Shown piece by piece: positions 7,214 through 16,445 of a stretch of DNA of 64,000 bases. Below the pieces are notes generated by a model that saw only the letters and a program-made list of their open reading frames with translations, was not told where the DNA came from and searched no databases. The stretch covers positions 3,596,001-3,660,000 of the forward strand of contig CP014771.1 of NCBI GenBank assembly GCA_001596155.1, read 5' to 3'. The stretch is from Hymenobacter psoromatis (GTDB taxonomy: Bacteria; Bacteroidota; Bacteroidia; Cytophagales; Hymenobacteraceae). Position 1 is the first letter of the stretch. Each line of letters opens with the position of its first letter. A program made the translations under genes and the position numbers.

Positions 7214-9370
7214 TCACTGCGCTGCTACCGTGCGGCGGATGCCCAGCTTTTTCATGCGGGCTTCCAGGGTTTTGGGGTTGATATCGAGGATGGCCGCTGC
7301 GCCCTGGATGCCGCTTACGCGGCCGCCGGTGCGGTGCAGCGCCGTTAGGATATGGTCGCGCTCCTGCTCGCGCAGCGTTTTGAGGGGCGCTTCGTCGGTT
7401 TCGGGGGGGGTAGGGAAAAGCGGCTCGGCAAGGGGCGCGGGGCCGGGCGGCAGCGCCCGCAACGTAGGCCCGGCCGCAAAGCCACCAAACTCCAGCCAAG
7501 TGCCCTGGCTCACGATGATGGCCTGCTCCAGCACGTGCTCCAGCTCCCGGATGTTGCCGGGCCACGAATAGGCCAGCAGCGCCGCCAGGTCGGCGGGCCG
7601 AATGGCGCGGGGCGGCCGCGCCAGGCGCTTGCTCAGCGTGCCTAAGTAGTGCTGCACCAGCGGCACGATGTCCTGGGGGCGTTCGCGCAGCGGGGCTAAC
7701 TGAATCGGGAACACGTTGAGCCGGTAATAGAGGTCGGCCCGGAAGCGCCCGGCGCGCACCTCCTCTTCGAGCACGCGGTTGGTGGCGGCCAGCACACGGG
7801 CGTCGGTTTGCAGCACGCGGTTGCCGCCCAGGCGCTCAAACTCCTTTTCTTGCAGCACGCGCAGCAGCTTGGCCTGCAAATCGAGGGGTAGCTCACCCAC
7901 TTCATCCAGGAAGATAGAGCCGCCATTGGCCAGCTCGAACTTGCCGATGCGCCGCTCCACGGCCCCGGTAAACGCGCCTTTTTCGTGCCCAAACAGCTCA
8001 CTTTCAATAAGTTGGGCGGGTAGGGCGGCGCAATTTATTTTGACCAGCGCGCGGCCGTGGCGGGGCGAGGCCTGGTGCAGCGCCCGCGCCACCACTTCCT
8101 TGCCGGTGCCGGTTTCGCCGGTGATAAGCACCGTGGCGTCGGTGTCAGCCACCTGCGCGATGCGCTGGCGCACCTGCTGCAAGGCTGGGCTCACCCCAAT
8201 GAGGCCGTCGGCGGGCCGGTCGGTGTTGATTTCGTCAATCAAATAGGTGCGCTCCTGCTCCACCTGCGCCTTCAGTTCCTCAATCTGCTCGAAGGCAAAC
8301 AAGTTGTCCAGCACCAAGGCAATCTGGGGCAGCAGGGCCTGCACCGTAGCCTGGCTATCGGACGTAAACGCCTCTGGGTCAGCGGCGGAAAGAGTAAGCA
8401 CTACCTGGCTGTCGGGCCGCTGCCAGATGGGTGCCACCAGCATCGCGCGGGTGTCGTAGTGCTCGTATGCGTAGCGCAGGCGGGGGTAGCGCACGGCCAG
8501 CGCGTAAAAATCGACCCCTGCGTATACACCGGGCCGTTGCAGCAAGTCACTGAACTGCTGGTAAAGCCCAGCCGCGTCAACGTCGTCCTCTTGCTGCGGG
8601 CGGCCAGGGTCAAGGGCCATAAACTTATCACCGTCAACTCGTGAAAACTCCGCGAACGCTTCAAAAGAATTGGTAGGCCCCACGCGCTGGATGCGAATGC
8701 CAAAATACTCGAAGGGCATCACCCGGCCCAACTCCTCGGCCACGGCCCGAAACAGCGGCTCGCGCTGCTTGATACTGAGCAGCGCGTTGTTGATGGCCAA
8801 CTGCATAGTGCGCTCACGCTCGCGCCAGGCTATACTCTCGAAGGCCAGCGTATTACCCACGGCCACGGCCACCAGGGAGCCAATCTTTTCGAGGAGCCGG
8901 TCATCGTCGGCGGTGGGGGTAGGGCGCCGGGCGGCGGCCAGAATCAGGAAGCCCGTGAGCCGGCCGCCCAGCCGCAGCGGCACGGCGGTCATGTACTCGA
9001 TGCCTCGCTGTCGCAGCTGATTAAACGGCTCGTAGTCAGCGTAATGGTGCGTATATTCTTGCAGCGTAATGTGCCAGACGCGCGGGTCAGCCACGAGCTG
9101 CTCAACGGGCGAGCCCGCGATGGGCGTAAAGACTGTGGCGGAGGCATCGATGGGCAGGCTGGCCGCCGTGCTTCCTACGTAGCTGCGTAGGAATAAGCGC
9201 TTGTTTACCAAGCCTTTATCGAAGACATTGATGCCAATCAAGTCAAACGAAAAGATGAGCCGCAACTTGTTGGTGATGGCCTGAAACAGCGTCTCCTTGT
9301 CGCGAATCGTGGCAATGGCTTCGTTGAGATGAAGCAAGAGTGTCTCGTCCTGGTTGGTAGTAAGCGGCAT
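7214..9370 (-). CDS. Sigma-54-dependent activator with two GAF-like domains
   Basis: An enhancer-binding protein for RpoN-dependent promoters. The N-terminal half (about residues 10-360) carries two GAF-like sensor domains. The AAA+ domain has Walker A GETGTGKE near residue 417, the sigma-54 contact loop GAFTGA near 480, and the Walker B-like SIFLDEVGELPL. The C-terminus is a Fis-type helix-turn-helix ending KTLEARMKKLGIRR. The domain order is that of FhlA or NorR relatives. It is divergent from the tolC-usp-emrA-emrB operon, whose upstream region contains a sigma-54-like site, so that operon is its probable target. The signal sensed by the GAF domains is unknown. Confidence 0.9.
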   Translation of the reverse strand: MPLTTNQDETLLLHLNEAIATIRDKETLFQAITNKLRLIFSFDLIGINVFDKGLVNKRLFLRSYVGSTAASLPIDASATVFTPIAGSPVEQLVADPRVWHITLQEYTHHYADYEPFNQLRQRGIEYMTAVPLRLGGRLTGFLILAAARRPTPTADDDRLLEKIGSLVAVAVGNTLAFESIAWRERERTMQLAINNALLSIKQREPLFRAVAEELGRVMPFEYFGIRIQRVGPTNSFEAFAEFSRVDGDKFMALDPGRPQQEDDVDAAGLYQQFSDLLQRPGVYAGVDFYALAVRYPRLRYAYEHYDTRAMLVAPIWQRPDSQVVLTLSAADPEAFTSDSQATVQALLPQIALVLDNLFAFEQIEELKAQVEQERTYLIDEINTDRPADGLIGVSPALQQVRQRIAQVADTDATVLITGETGTGKEVVARALHQASPRHGRALVKINCAALPAQLIESELFGHEKGAFTGAVERRIGKFELANGGSIFLDEVGELPLDLQAKLLRVLQEKEFERLGGNRVLQTDARVLAATNRVLEEEVRAGRFRADLYYRLNVFPIQLAPLRERPQDIVPLVQHYLGTLSKRLARPPRAIRPADLAALLAYSWPGNIRELEHVLEQAIIVSQGTWLEFGGFAAGPTLRALPPGPAPLAEPLFPTPPETDEAPLKTLREQERDHILTALHRTGGRVSGIQGAAAILDINPKTLEARMKKLGIRRTVAAQ

Positions 9371-9508
9371 GAGAGCTTTGAGAAATTCCTGATATGTAAG
9401 GAAACCCTAAAAAGGAGACAAGGTTTTTTATGGTCCAGTTTATAGAAGCAATGTTTTTATCTTGCAGATACTTAGGGGGTTCCAGCTAGTAAATCCAGCC
9501 ATAGCCAA

Positions 9509-9525
9509 TTGGCACGTCATTCGGT
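9509..9525 (+). promoter_or_regulatory. Sigma-54-like promoter ahead of tolC
   Basis: TTGGCACGTCATTCGGT matches the -24 half of the TTGGCACGnnnnTTGCT consensus exactly and the -12 half in part (TCGG instead of TTGC). It ends 33 bp before the tolC ATG. The neighbouring divergent gene is a sigma-54 activator, which supports the call; the altered -12 element weakens it. Confidence 0.5.
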
Positions 9526-9558
9526 AAGGGGTAGGCACACTACTACGCCACCTGGCTT

Positions 9559-10929
9559 ATGTTTTCTAGATATCAACTTGCTGGCTTTGCGGGGCTGTCG
9601 CTCGCGGGCAGCATGCTGGCTCGGCCTGCGCTGGCCCAGACCCTGCCTGGCCTACCTGCCGCCAACCAGCCCACCGGGATGCTCAGCGATTCGCTTAGCC
9701 TCGGTGGCACGGTGCAGGCGGTGCTCGACGCTAATCCGGGCTTGGCCAACCTCACTGAGCTGGCTAACGCTGCTTCCAGCCGCCTGAACCAGACCCAGGC
9801 CGGCTTCCTACCCCTAGTTACGGGTACGGCCAACTACACGAACCTTACGCCAGTTTCGCATTTGGCCCTTGGAGGCGGGCCGGAACTAAAATTTGCGCCT
9901 AGCAACCTCTTTGATGCTCACATTACGGCGCAATACGAGCTGCTGGATTTTGGTAAGCGGAGCGCTACTACCGACTTGTCGCGCTCGCAGGTACAGACGG
10001 CCCAGGACAACATTATTGTGGCCCGGCGCGACCTGGCTTTCAATGCGGCGCAGACGTACTATAATATCCTGTTTATGCGCGAAAGCATTCGGGTGCAGGA
10101 CCAGCAGATTGCTTCGTTGGTGGTACATCGCAACGATATGCAGAAGCGCGTGGATGCCGGCGTAAGCACCAAGTTCGACGTCACCACAACCGACGTGCGC
10201 ATCACGCAGGCCCAGAACAGCAAGCTCGACCTTCAAAACCAGCTGCGCAACCAGCAGGTGATGCTGGCCCGGCTGCTGCACAAGCCCCAGCAGGCCGATA
10301 TTCCGGTGCGCGGCAGCCTCAGCTACGACCCGCAGCCCGTGAACCTGGAAGCCGAGCTGGCCAAAGCCGCTACCAACCGCCCCGAAGCCAAGCTGGCCAA
10401 AGACGCCGAAGCCACCGCCGACCTGCAAGCCAAGCTTCTGGACCACAGCAACATGCCTAGCCTGGGGGTAGGGGTGCAGGCGGGTGGCAAAAACGGCTAC
10501 ATTCTGCCCAACGCCACCATCAACGACATCCGCTTCAACACGGTAGCCACGGCCCAACTCTCGGTGCCTATCTACGACGGCAATAAGAACCGCAAGCAGC
10601 GCGTAGAAGCCGCTGCCAGCTACCGCGGGGCCCTGGCCCGCACCGCCGACACGCAGGACCAGATTCGGGCTGATGTGCGCCAAGCGGCTAATAACATGGA
10701 GTTTAGCCAGGCCCGCTACGACAATGCCGTGCAGCAAGTGACGCAGGCCACCGATGCCCTCACCCGCGCCGAAGGCCGCTACCGCTACGGCGTGGGCCAG
10801 AACCTGGATGTGCTCGATGCCGAAACCCAGCTGGCTCAGGCCCGCCTGGCTCGCGCTCAGGCCATGTATAATTACACGCTCGGCCAGTACCAGTTGCGCC
10901 GCGCCACCGGCGAGCAAATTTGGCAGTAG
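9559..10929 (+). CDS. TolC-family outer membrane efflux protein
   Basis: A 456-residue outer membrane channel protein with a signal peptide ending A-L-A-Q near residue 27. Two repeats of long helical segments rich in A, Q and N (for example A-R-R-D-L-A-F-N-A-A-Q-T-Y-Y near residue 155 and YRYGVGQNLDVLDAETQLAQ near 412) are the TolC/OEP signature. It forms the exit duct for the HlyD-type adaptor and the MFS pump encoded downstream. It is the first gene of the likely operon and is preceded by a sigma-54-like promoter. Confidence 0.93.
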   Translation: MFSRYQLAGFAGLSLAGSMLARPALAQTLPGLPAANQPTGMLSDSLSLGGTVQAVLDANPGLANLTELANAASSRLNQTQAGFLPLVTGTANYTNLTPVSHLALGGGPELKFAPSNLFDAHITAQYELLDFGKRSATTDLSRSQVQTAQDNIIVARRDLAFNAAQTYYNILFMRESIRVQDQQIASLVVHRNDMQKRVDAGVSTKFDVTTTDVRITQAQNSKLDLQNQLRNQQVMLARLLHKPQQADIPVRGSLSYDPQPVNLEAELAKAATNRPEAKLAKDAEATADLQAKLLDHSNMPSLGVGVQAGGKNGYILPNATINDIRFNTVATAQLSVPIYDGNKNRKQRVEAAASYRGALARTADTQDQIRADVRQAANNMEFSQARYDNAVQQVTQATDALTRAEGRYRYGVGQNLDVLDAETQLAQARLARAQAMYNYTLGQYQLRRATGEQIWQ

Positions 10930-10953
10930 CTTGATTAGGCCAGGAAGGTGTGG

Positions 10954-11045
10954 GGGTAAGAGGGTAGGAGTTAAGCGGTCTTTGGATTACTAAAGCTGCG
11001 CTGCTTCCCTCCTAAACTCCAACCCTTCTACCCTCCTACCCTTAC
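10954..11045. repeat. Imperfect inverted repeat between tolC and usp
   Basis: GGGTAAGAGGGTAGGAGTT (10954-10972) faces an inverted, degenerate copy with TCTACCCTCCTACCCTTAC up to 11045. It lies inside the operon and could affect transcript stability. The arms are low in complexity, so a chance or slippage origin is possible. Confidence 0.4.
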
Positions 11046-11049
11046 TAAA

Positions 11050-11439
11050 ATGACTCTCTCGACCATCTTGTGTCCGCTTGACTTTTCGGCTGCCTCGGTG
11101 GCGCTGGTGGCGTATGCTGCCGCGCTGGCCGTGGGCACCGGGGCCGAGCTGCACCTGCTCTACGTGCAGGAGCTGGCCGTGCCTACCCCGGCCGGAATAG
11201 AGGCCGAGCTGCATGCGCACCGCGCTGCCGCGGTGGCGGCCGGCGCCAACAGAGTGAGCGCCACCACCGTGCACGGCGAGGCGGCCGAGTCTATTCTGGC
11301 CGAAGCGGAGCGCCAGCGCGCCGACCTCATTATCATTGGGGCGCACGGCCAAACCTGCCTCAGCCGCTTCCTGATGGGCAACACCGCCGAGCGGGTGGTG
11401 CGCACCGCGCCCTGCCCCACGCTGCTCGTCAGAGAATAA
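11050..11439 (+). CDS. Universal stress protein (UspA family)
   Basis: A single-domain 129-residue UspA protein. It starts TLSTILCPLDFS, the usual first strand with the conserved Asp, and ends with the ATP-binding pattern G-x2-G-x9-G, seen as GAHG followed by nine residues and GN, then the closing strand TAPCPTLLV. It therefore probably binds ATP. Its location between an outer membrane channel gene and an adaptor gene is unusual and suggests a regulatory or stress role tied to the efflux system. The start ATG follows a TACCCTTAC stretch; no Shine-Dalgarno is visible. Confidence 0.92.
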   Translation: MTLSTILCPLDFSAASVALVAYAAALAVGTGAELHLLYVQELAVPTPAGIEAELHAHRAAAVAAGANRVSATTVHGEAAESILAEAERQRADLIIIGAHGQTCLSRFLMGNTAERVVRTAPCPTLLVRE

Positions 11440-11508
11440 ATCACTAGTTGCCTGTTAAGCAAGCAATCAACTCCCAATAATCAGCAATTAACTTTCCAAC
11501 ACTACCTC

Positions 11509-12594
11509 ATGGCTACTCAAACCGAACTCCAAGACGTGCCTCCGACCGCCGTGGCCGAGCCGATGGAACCCGAAAAAAAGCGTAATCCGCTCGTGCTTAT
11601 CATCGTGGCGCTCGTGCTGCTGGTTGGCGGCTACTTCGGCTGGACGCGCTACCAGTTTTCCAAAGTCCACGAAAGCACCGACGACGCTTCGGTCGAAGGC
11701 GACGTGTACCCCATCATTCCCCGCGTGTCGGGCCCGGTGCTGAAGGTATTTGTTGCGGACAACCAGACCGTGAAGAAGGGTGACACGCTTGTTACCATCG
11801 ACAAGTCGGACTACCAGCAGCGCGTCAACGCCGCCCACGCCGCCCTGCTGGCTGCCCAGGCCCAGGTAACGGCCGCCCGCGCTCAGGTGGGCACGGCCCA
11901 GGCCAATGTGCGCACCGCCCAAACCACCATCGGCGTGAGCGAGGCCAACCGCGTCAAGCTCCGGCAGGACTTGGCCCGTAGCGTGAAGCTGCGCAAGGAC
12001 GACATCATTCCGCAGAGCGACTACGATGCCGTGCAGGCTAACCTGAGCGCCACCAACGCCCAGCGTAGTACCGCCAACGACATGGTAACGGTGGCCCGCG
12101 AGCAGGTAACCGCCGCTCAGCAGCAGGTAGTAGTGGCCCAGGCCGTGGTAAAACAGCGCCAGGCTGACCTCGACAACACCAATCTCCAGCTCAGCTACAC
12201 GACCATGCTGGCCCCGGCCAATGGCTACGTGAGCAAGAAAAACGTGCAGCCTGGCCAAGTAGTATCGCCCGGCCAGCAGCTGATGGGCCTGGTGAGCAGC
12301 GGCAAAACCTGGGTTATCGCCAACTTCAAGGAAACCCAGCTCGAAAACATGAAAGTGGGCCAAACGGCCAAGCTGGAAATAGATTCCTACCCCAACGAAG
12401 ATTTTGAGGGCCACATCGAGTCGCTGTCGGCCGCAACCGGCGCGCGCTTCGCGCTACTACCCCCCGATAACTCGACCGGCAACTTCGTGAAAGTGACCCA
12501 ACGCATACCCGTCAAAATCGTGCTTAATAAGGAAGACCCCGAGCACCCCCTGCGCGCTGGCATGAGCGTCAATGCCATCGTTTCGGTGAAGTAG
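11509..12594 (+). CDS. emrA: HlyD-family periplasmic adaptor (EmrA-like)
   Basis: A 361-residue membrane fusion protein. A cytosolic head rich in E and P is followed by one membrane helix (about residues 25-44), a lipoyl half-motif (SGPVLKVFVADNQTVKKGDTL), a long Ala/Gln-rich helical hairpin (about 105-215), the second lipoyl half (YVSKKNVQPGQVV), and a beta-barrel segment. It should link the MFS pump downstream to the TolC-type channel upstream. EmrA is the closest named type given a DHA2 partner. Confidence 0.92.
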   Translation: MATQTELQDVPPTAVAEPMEPEKKRNPLVLIIVALVLLVGGYFGWTRYQFSKVHESTDDASVEGDVYPIIPRVSGPVLKVFVADNQTVKKGDTLVTIDKSDYQQRVNAAHAALLAAQAQVTAARAQVGTAQANVRTAQTTIGVSEANRVKLRQDLARSVKLRKDDIIPQSDYDAVQANLSATNAQRSTANDMVTVAREQVTAAQQQVVVAQAVVKQRQADLDNTNLQLSYTTMLAPANGYVSKKNVQPGQVVSPGQQLMGLVSSGKTWVIANFKETQLENMKVGQTAKLEIDSYPNEDFEGHIESLSAATGARFALLPPDNSTGNFVKVTQRIPVKIVLNKEDPEHPLRAGMSVNAIVSVK

Positions 12595-12640
12595 TAGCTG
12601 AGTAGCTGAGTAGTGAAAACTACTCAGCTACTCAGCTACT
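12593..12640. repeat. Perfect 22-bp hairpin made of GTAGCTGA units
   Basis: AGTAGCTGAGTAGCTGAGTAGT (12593-12614, units of AGTAGCTG) pairs perfectly with 12619-12640 around GAAA. It begins within the emrA stop region. No T run follows, so it is more likely an mRNA-protecting hairpin between emrA and emrB than a terminator. Confidence 0.75.
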
Positions 12641-12760
12641 CATTTGCCTTTCTGTCCTTATAGGTTTTGCGGGCGGCGGTTTCATTCTTAAACTTATAAA
12701 AGAGTGTGCGTGAGTCGGCCCTAAGCTACTTCACTCACTTGCTCACCTACTCACTTACCG

Positions 12761-14332
12761 ATGGAAACCGGATTTAGAAAATGGATTATCGTTATCACGG
12801 TGGTCCTGTGCTGTTTGCTGGAGCTAATTGATACCAGCATCGTGAACGTGGCCCTGACCCAGATGATGGGCAACCTCTCTGCCACGCAGCAGGAAGTGAG
12901 CTGGGTAGTGGCCTCCTACGCCATCGCCAACGTGATTGTGATTCCGATGACCGGCTTTTTGGGCGAGCAATTCGGGCGCAAGAATTACTTCCTGTTTTCG
13001 GTCATTCTCTTCACCCTCGCCTCGATGGCCTGCGGGCAAAGCACTAACCTCTGGGAGCTGGTCGCGTTCCGCTTCATTCAGGGGGTAGGGGGCGGAGCCC
13101 TGATGGCCACTTCGCAGGCTATTCTGGTGGATACTTTTCCGCCGCGGCAGCTGGCGCTGGGGCAGGCGTTGTTTGGCATGGGCGTGATTATCGGGCCCAC
13201 TATCGGGCCTACGCTGGGCGGCTTTATTGTGGATAACTACGACTGGCCCTGGATTTTTTACGTCAACGTGCCGGTGGGCATAATGGCCTCCATCTTCACC
13301 ATCCTGTTTATTCGCGACCCCGAGCGCATCAAAAATGCCGTGAAGCGGCCGTTGGGCCAGATTGACTGGACGGGTATTGGCCTGCTGATAATGGGCGTGG
13401 GCTCACTGCAATACGTGCTGGAGCAGGGCCAAACCAACGACTGGTTTGACGACAAAATCATTGTTCTGTTCACCACACTGGCAGTGGTCGGCATCATCGG
13501 GTTCATCGTCCGCGAGCTGACGGCCCGTCAGCCCATCGTGGATTTGCGCGTTATCACCAAGAGCCGCAACCTGGCGGTGGGCGCGTTCCTCTCGTTCGTG
13601 CTGGGTTTCGGGCTGTTTGCTTCGGTGTTCATCTTCCCGATTTTTACGCAGCGCATTCTGGGCTTCACGGCCGAGCAAACGGGCCTGATTCTGCTACCGG
13701 GTGCGCTGATGTCCGGCTTCATGATGCCGGTCATCGGGCGGCTGATGGGCGCGGGCGTGCCGATTAAGGTGATGCTGCCGTTGGGTTTTATCATCTTCTT
13801 CTTCTTCACCTTCTGGATGGGGGCGCGCATTTCGCCCACGGCCGGCGAGGGCGACTTTTTTTGGCCACTCATCGTGCGCGGCATCGGGCTGGGTCTCATC
13901 TTTCTGCCCATCACGGTTATGAGCCTGGCGGGCTTGCAGGGCAAGGATGCTGGCCAGGCCGCCGGCCTCACCGGCATGATTCGCCAGCTCGGCGGCTCGT
14001 TTGGGGTGGCCATCGTGGGCACCTACCTGGAGCGTAGCATTGCCTACAACCGCGTGGCCCTGCTGCCCAACATCTCGCTCTACAACACCGAGACTGTGCA
14101 GCGCATCCAGGCGTTTACCCAGAATTTCATGGCTAAGGGTTTCCCCGCCGAGCAAGCCCGGCAGCAAGCCTACGCCGCTCTCGAAGGCACCCTCATGAAG
14201 CAGGTGTCACTGATTACCTATTCGCAGATTTTCAACGCACTGGGTCTTTTCTTTCTGGTCTGCGTGCCGCTCATCCTCTTCGTGAAACGCACCAAAGTCG
14301 GCGGCAAAATAGACATGAATGCAGCCCACTAA
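12761..14332 (+). CDS. emrB: DHA2-family MFS drug exporter (EmrB-like)
   Basis: A 523-residue transporter with about 14 membrane helices. It carries DHA2 features: LLELIDTSIVNVALTQM in helix 1, GEQFGRKNYF in the loop between helices 2 and 3 (motif A position), and ALGQALFGMGVIIGPTIGPTLGG (antiporter motif C region). It probably exports hydrophobic compounds by proton antiport through the adaptor and channel encoded upstream. A gap of 166 bp with a hairpin separates it from emrA, so a second promoter is possible. Confidence 0.93.
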   Translation: METGFRKWIIVITVVLCCLLELIDTSIVNVALTQMMGNLSATQQEVSWVVASYAIANVIVIPMTGFLGEQFGRKNYFLFSVILFTLASMACGQSTNLWELVAFRFIQGVGGGALMATSQAILVDTFPPRQLALGQALFGMGVIIGPTIGPTLGGFIVDNYDWPWIFYVNVPVGIMASIFTILFIRDPERIKNAVKRPLGQIDWTGIGLLIMGVGSLQYVLEQGQTNDWFDDKIIVLFTTLAVVGIIGFIVRELTARQPIVDLRVITKSRNLAVGAFLSFVLGFGLFASVFIFPIFTQRILGFTAEQTGLILLPGALMSGFMMPVIGRLMGAGVPIKVMLPLGFIIFFFFTFWMGARISPTAGEGDFFWPLIVRGIGLGLIFLPITVMSLAGLQGKDAGQAAGLTGMIRQLGGSFGVAIVGTYLERSIAYNRVALLPNISLYNTETVQRIQAFTQNFMAKGFPAEQARQQAYAALEGTLMKQVSLITYSQIFNALGLFFLVCVPLILFVKRTKVGGKIDMNAAH

Positions 14333-14439
14333 GGGATTTGGCCCGCGTTTTGCAAATTACCAAGGCGTGAATTATGTAGGTGAAATTACAGATAATGTGA
14401 TGATTGTTAGGCGTTAGTTTATATTATACTACACAAAGA

Positions 14440-14470
14440 AGGGGTTTCCGGCATTAAGCCGGAAACCCCT
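14440..14470. terminator. Bidirectional terminator after emrB
   Basis: AGGGGTTTCCGGC (14440-14452) and GCCGGAAACCCCT (14458-14470) pair perfectly around a 5-nt loop. CTTGTTTT follows on the plus side. It separates emrB from a convergent lipoprotein gene. Confidence 0.8.
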
Positions 14471-14501
14471 CTTGTTTTCTGCCAGATTTTTTTCGGACCG
14501 G

Positions 14502-15530
14502 CTACTGATACTGGATATAGAGCGGCTTCGGGTTTAAATCGGCCAGCACCTCCTTGGGCGTCATCAGGTGCGAGCCTTTGGGCTTGATGTCGTACTCGTA
14601 GAACAGCTTGAAGCCGGTGTACTGCACGGGTTGCTTCTCCACGTAAGCCTTGTAGGAATCCTTTTTGAGGGTCGGGTCGCCCCAGCCGTCCATGTCCATC
14701 ACCACCTGCACGCGCGGGTCGAGCTTGATATTTTTGTAGTTGGTCACCATCTTCTCCGTAAAGCGATGCACCATCAGAATCTTGGGGGGTAGGTGGTTTT
14801 CGCTCACGATGCGGGCCAGGAAATTGATGGCGAAATTCACATCCTTGGCATCGTAGGTGCCGATTTTCTTGCCGGGGCGCGCGTTCTTGGTCGCCATCGC
14901 GAACTCGGGGTCGATGCCCAGGTGAATAGTCGGGTCCTTCAGATATTCCGTGAGCTTGGGCAGCTCGTGAGCCAGGTCGCTCAAGCCCACCTGCACGTCC
15001 ATAAACAGCAGCGCGTTTTTCTCCTTGGCCCAGGCGCGGGTTTCCTCAATCGTCGCTTTCGAGTTCATGAGGCGGTATTTGCCGTCGGAGCCCGCCGCGC
15101 CCTGCGCCGTGATGGTCACGCTGTGCAGCGCCGGCATCACCGGAATGCTGGGGTCGGCGGCCTGCCATTCGGCCAGCACCTTGTCAAATTTGCGCATCAT
15201 CTGAGCCTTGGGCTCGCGGCCCAGAATGCCCATGCCCTTCGAGCGAATGTTGCCATAAAACGCCACAATGCGGTGGCCCGGCAGGATAGCGCCCGGCAGC
15301 TGCCCCGTTTTGCGGGCAATGCTGTCGGCCTTGAGCGAGTCGCGCTGCAAGGCTATTCGCTTGAGCTTGATGGTATCGACGGGAGCCGGCTTGTTGGCGG
15401 CGGCGAGGGTGTCGGCCTTGCCGGCGGAGGCTTCGCCCTGGCCCGAACGGTTGCAAGCGGTGAGGCTTAGGCCGGCTAGCAGGCCCAGGCCCAGCGCGCC
15501 GCGCCAAGCCGAATTAAAACGTAAACGCAC
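14502..15530 (-). CDS. Uncharacterised lipoprotein, possible barrel-fold hydrolase relative
   Basis: I choose the GTG at 15530, giving 342 residues. This start places a lipoprotein signal with lipobox L-T-A-C (Cys 26) at the N-terminus, whereas the longer open frame runs through the 3' end of pdxJ. The mature part begins HRIVAFYGNI and has repeated segments ending in acidic or aromatic residues (LLFMDVQVG, HLGIDPEFAM, KILMVHRF, VQVVMDMDGWG), a pattern compatible with an alpha/beta barrel such as a glycoside hydrolase. That fold is a guess and no enzyme family is recognised. Confidence 0.8.
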   Translation of the reverse strand: MRLRFNSAWRGALGLGLLAGLSLTACNRSGQGEASAGKADTLAAANKPAPVDTIKLKRIALQRDSLKADSIARKTGQLPGAILPGHRIVAFYGNIRSKGMGILGREPKAQMMRKFDKVLAEWQAADPSIPVMPALHSVTITAQGAAGSDGKYRLMNSKATIEETRAWAKEKNALLFMDVQVGLSDLAHELPKLTEYLKDPTIHLGIDPEFAMATKNARPGKKIGTYDAKDVNFAINFLARIVSENHLPPKILMVHRFTEKMVTNYKNIKLDPRVQVVMDMDGWGDPTLKKDSYKAYVEKQPVQYTGFKLFYEYDIKPKGSHLMTPKEVLADLNPKPLYIQYQ

Positions 15531-15613
15531 TACAGTTGAGATAAGTAAAATACGGCGCAAGTTACAGCCCGGTCGGGGGTGGGCAAGTTTTGGCCGGCCG
15601 GCGGGGCAGTCAG

Positions 15614-15662
15614 GGCAGCTCAAGTAGCGCGGACTCCCAGAGTCTGCGCTACTTGAGCTGCC
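15614..15662. repeat. Hairpin containing the pdxJ stop codon
   Basis: GGCAGCTCAAGTAGCGCgGACTC (15614-15636) is an inverted copy of the last codons of pdxJ (15641-15662) with a 4-nt loop. In minus sense the stop codon of pdxJ lies in the stem. It may serve as a transcript end, but no T run is visible. Confidence 0.7.
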
Positions 15663-16365
15663 GCTTATAAAGCTGCACCACATTTTCCAGGCCCAGATAC
15701 AGCGCATCAGCTACCAGCGCGTGGCCAATGCTGACTTCCTGCAAGCCGGGCAGCTCCTGGGCCAGGTAGGCCAGGTTTTCGAGGTCCAAATCGTGGCCGG
15801 CGTTGAGGCCCAGACCGGCGGCCACGGCGGCGCGGGCGGTGTCGCGGTAGGGCAGCACGGCCGCCGCGCGGTCGGTGGGGTAGTAGCGGGCGTAGGCCTC
15901 GGTGTAGAGCTCGATGCGGTCGGTGCCGGTGTGGGCGGCGGCATCAATCAGGGCCGGGTCGGGGTCGAGGAAAATGCTGACGCGGGCACCGTAGCTCTTC
16001 AGCTCGGCCACCACGTCGCGCAGAAAGCCTTGGTACTTAACGACCTGCCAGCCAGCGTTGGAGGTGATGGCGTCGGGCGCGTCGGGCACCAGCGTCACCT
16101 GCTCGGGGCGCACTTCGCGGCACAGGGCCAGAAAATCGGGGGTAGGGTTGCCCTCCACGTTGAGCTCGGTGGTGACGACGCTCTTCAAATTGCGCACGTC
16201 GTCGTAGCGAATGTGGCGCTCGTCGGGCCGCGGATGCACCGTGATGCCCTCGGCCCCAAAGCGCTCGATGTCGCGGGCAGCTTGCAGCAAATCGGGCCGC
16301 GCGTGCAGGCCACGCGCGTTGCGCAGGGTAGCGATTTTGTTGATGTTGACGCTTAGCTTGACCAC
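15649..16365 (-). CDS. pdxJ: Pyridoxine 5'-phosphate synthase PdxJ
   Basis: PdxJ makes pyridoxine 5'-phosphate from 3-amino-2-oxopropyl phosphate and 1-deoxyxylulose 5-phosphate, the last ring-closing step of the DXP-dependent vitamin B6 pathway. The 238-residue length is normal. Signatures include [16 protein letters not shown] at the start, [13 protein letters not shown] near residue 35, [15 protein letters not shown] near 92 and [12 protein letters not shown] near 191. The initiation codon lies next to repeat A2. No other vitamin B6 genes are nearby. Confidence 0.96.
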   Translation of the reverse strand: MVKLSVNINKIATLRNARGLHARPDLLQAARDIERFGAEGITVHPRPDERHIRYDDVRNLKSVVTTELNVEGNPTPDFLALCREVRPEQVTLVPDAPDAITSNAGWQVVKYQGFLRDVVAELKSYGARVSIFLDPDPALIDAAAHTGTDRIELYTEAYARYYPTDRAAAVLPYRDTARAAVAAGLGLNAGHDLDLENLAYLAQELPGLQEVSIGHALVADALYLGLENVVQLYKRQLK

Positions 16366-16403
16366 GGATTACGCAGATTTAAAACGGATTTCACGGATTT
16401 TGT
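16363..16403 (+). repeat. Single arm of palindromic repeat family A
   Basis: CACGGATTACGCAGATTTAA and then ACGGATTTCACGGATTTTGT match one arm of the inverted repeat at 491-638. The second arm is missing here. It lies directly upstream of pdxJ on the minus strand and overlaps its first codon. Confidence 0.85.
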
Positions 16404-16445
16404 AGTCGGCGCAAGCGGCTCGCCGCCTCGCTACGGCGCGCAAGG

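Noticed and set aside
15531..15707. Upstream extension of the lipoprotein gene
   Set aside because: It overlaps the pdxJ 3' end and would destroy the lipoprotein signal; the GTG at 15530 fits.
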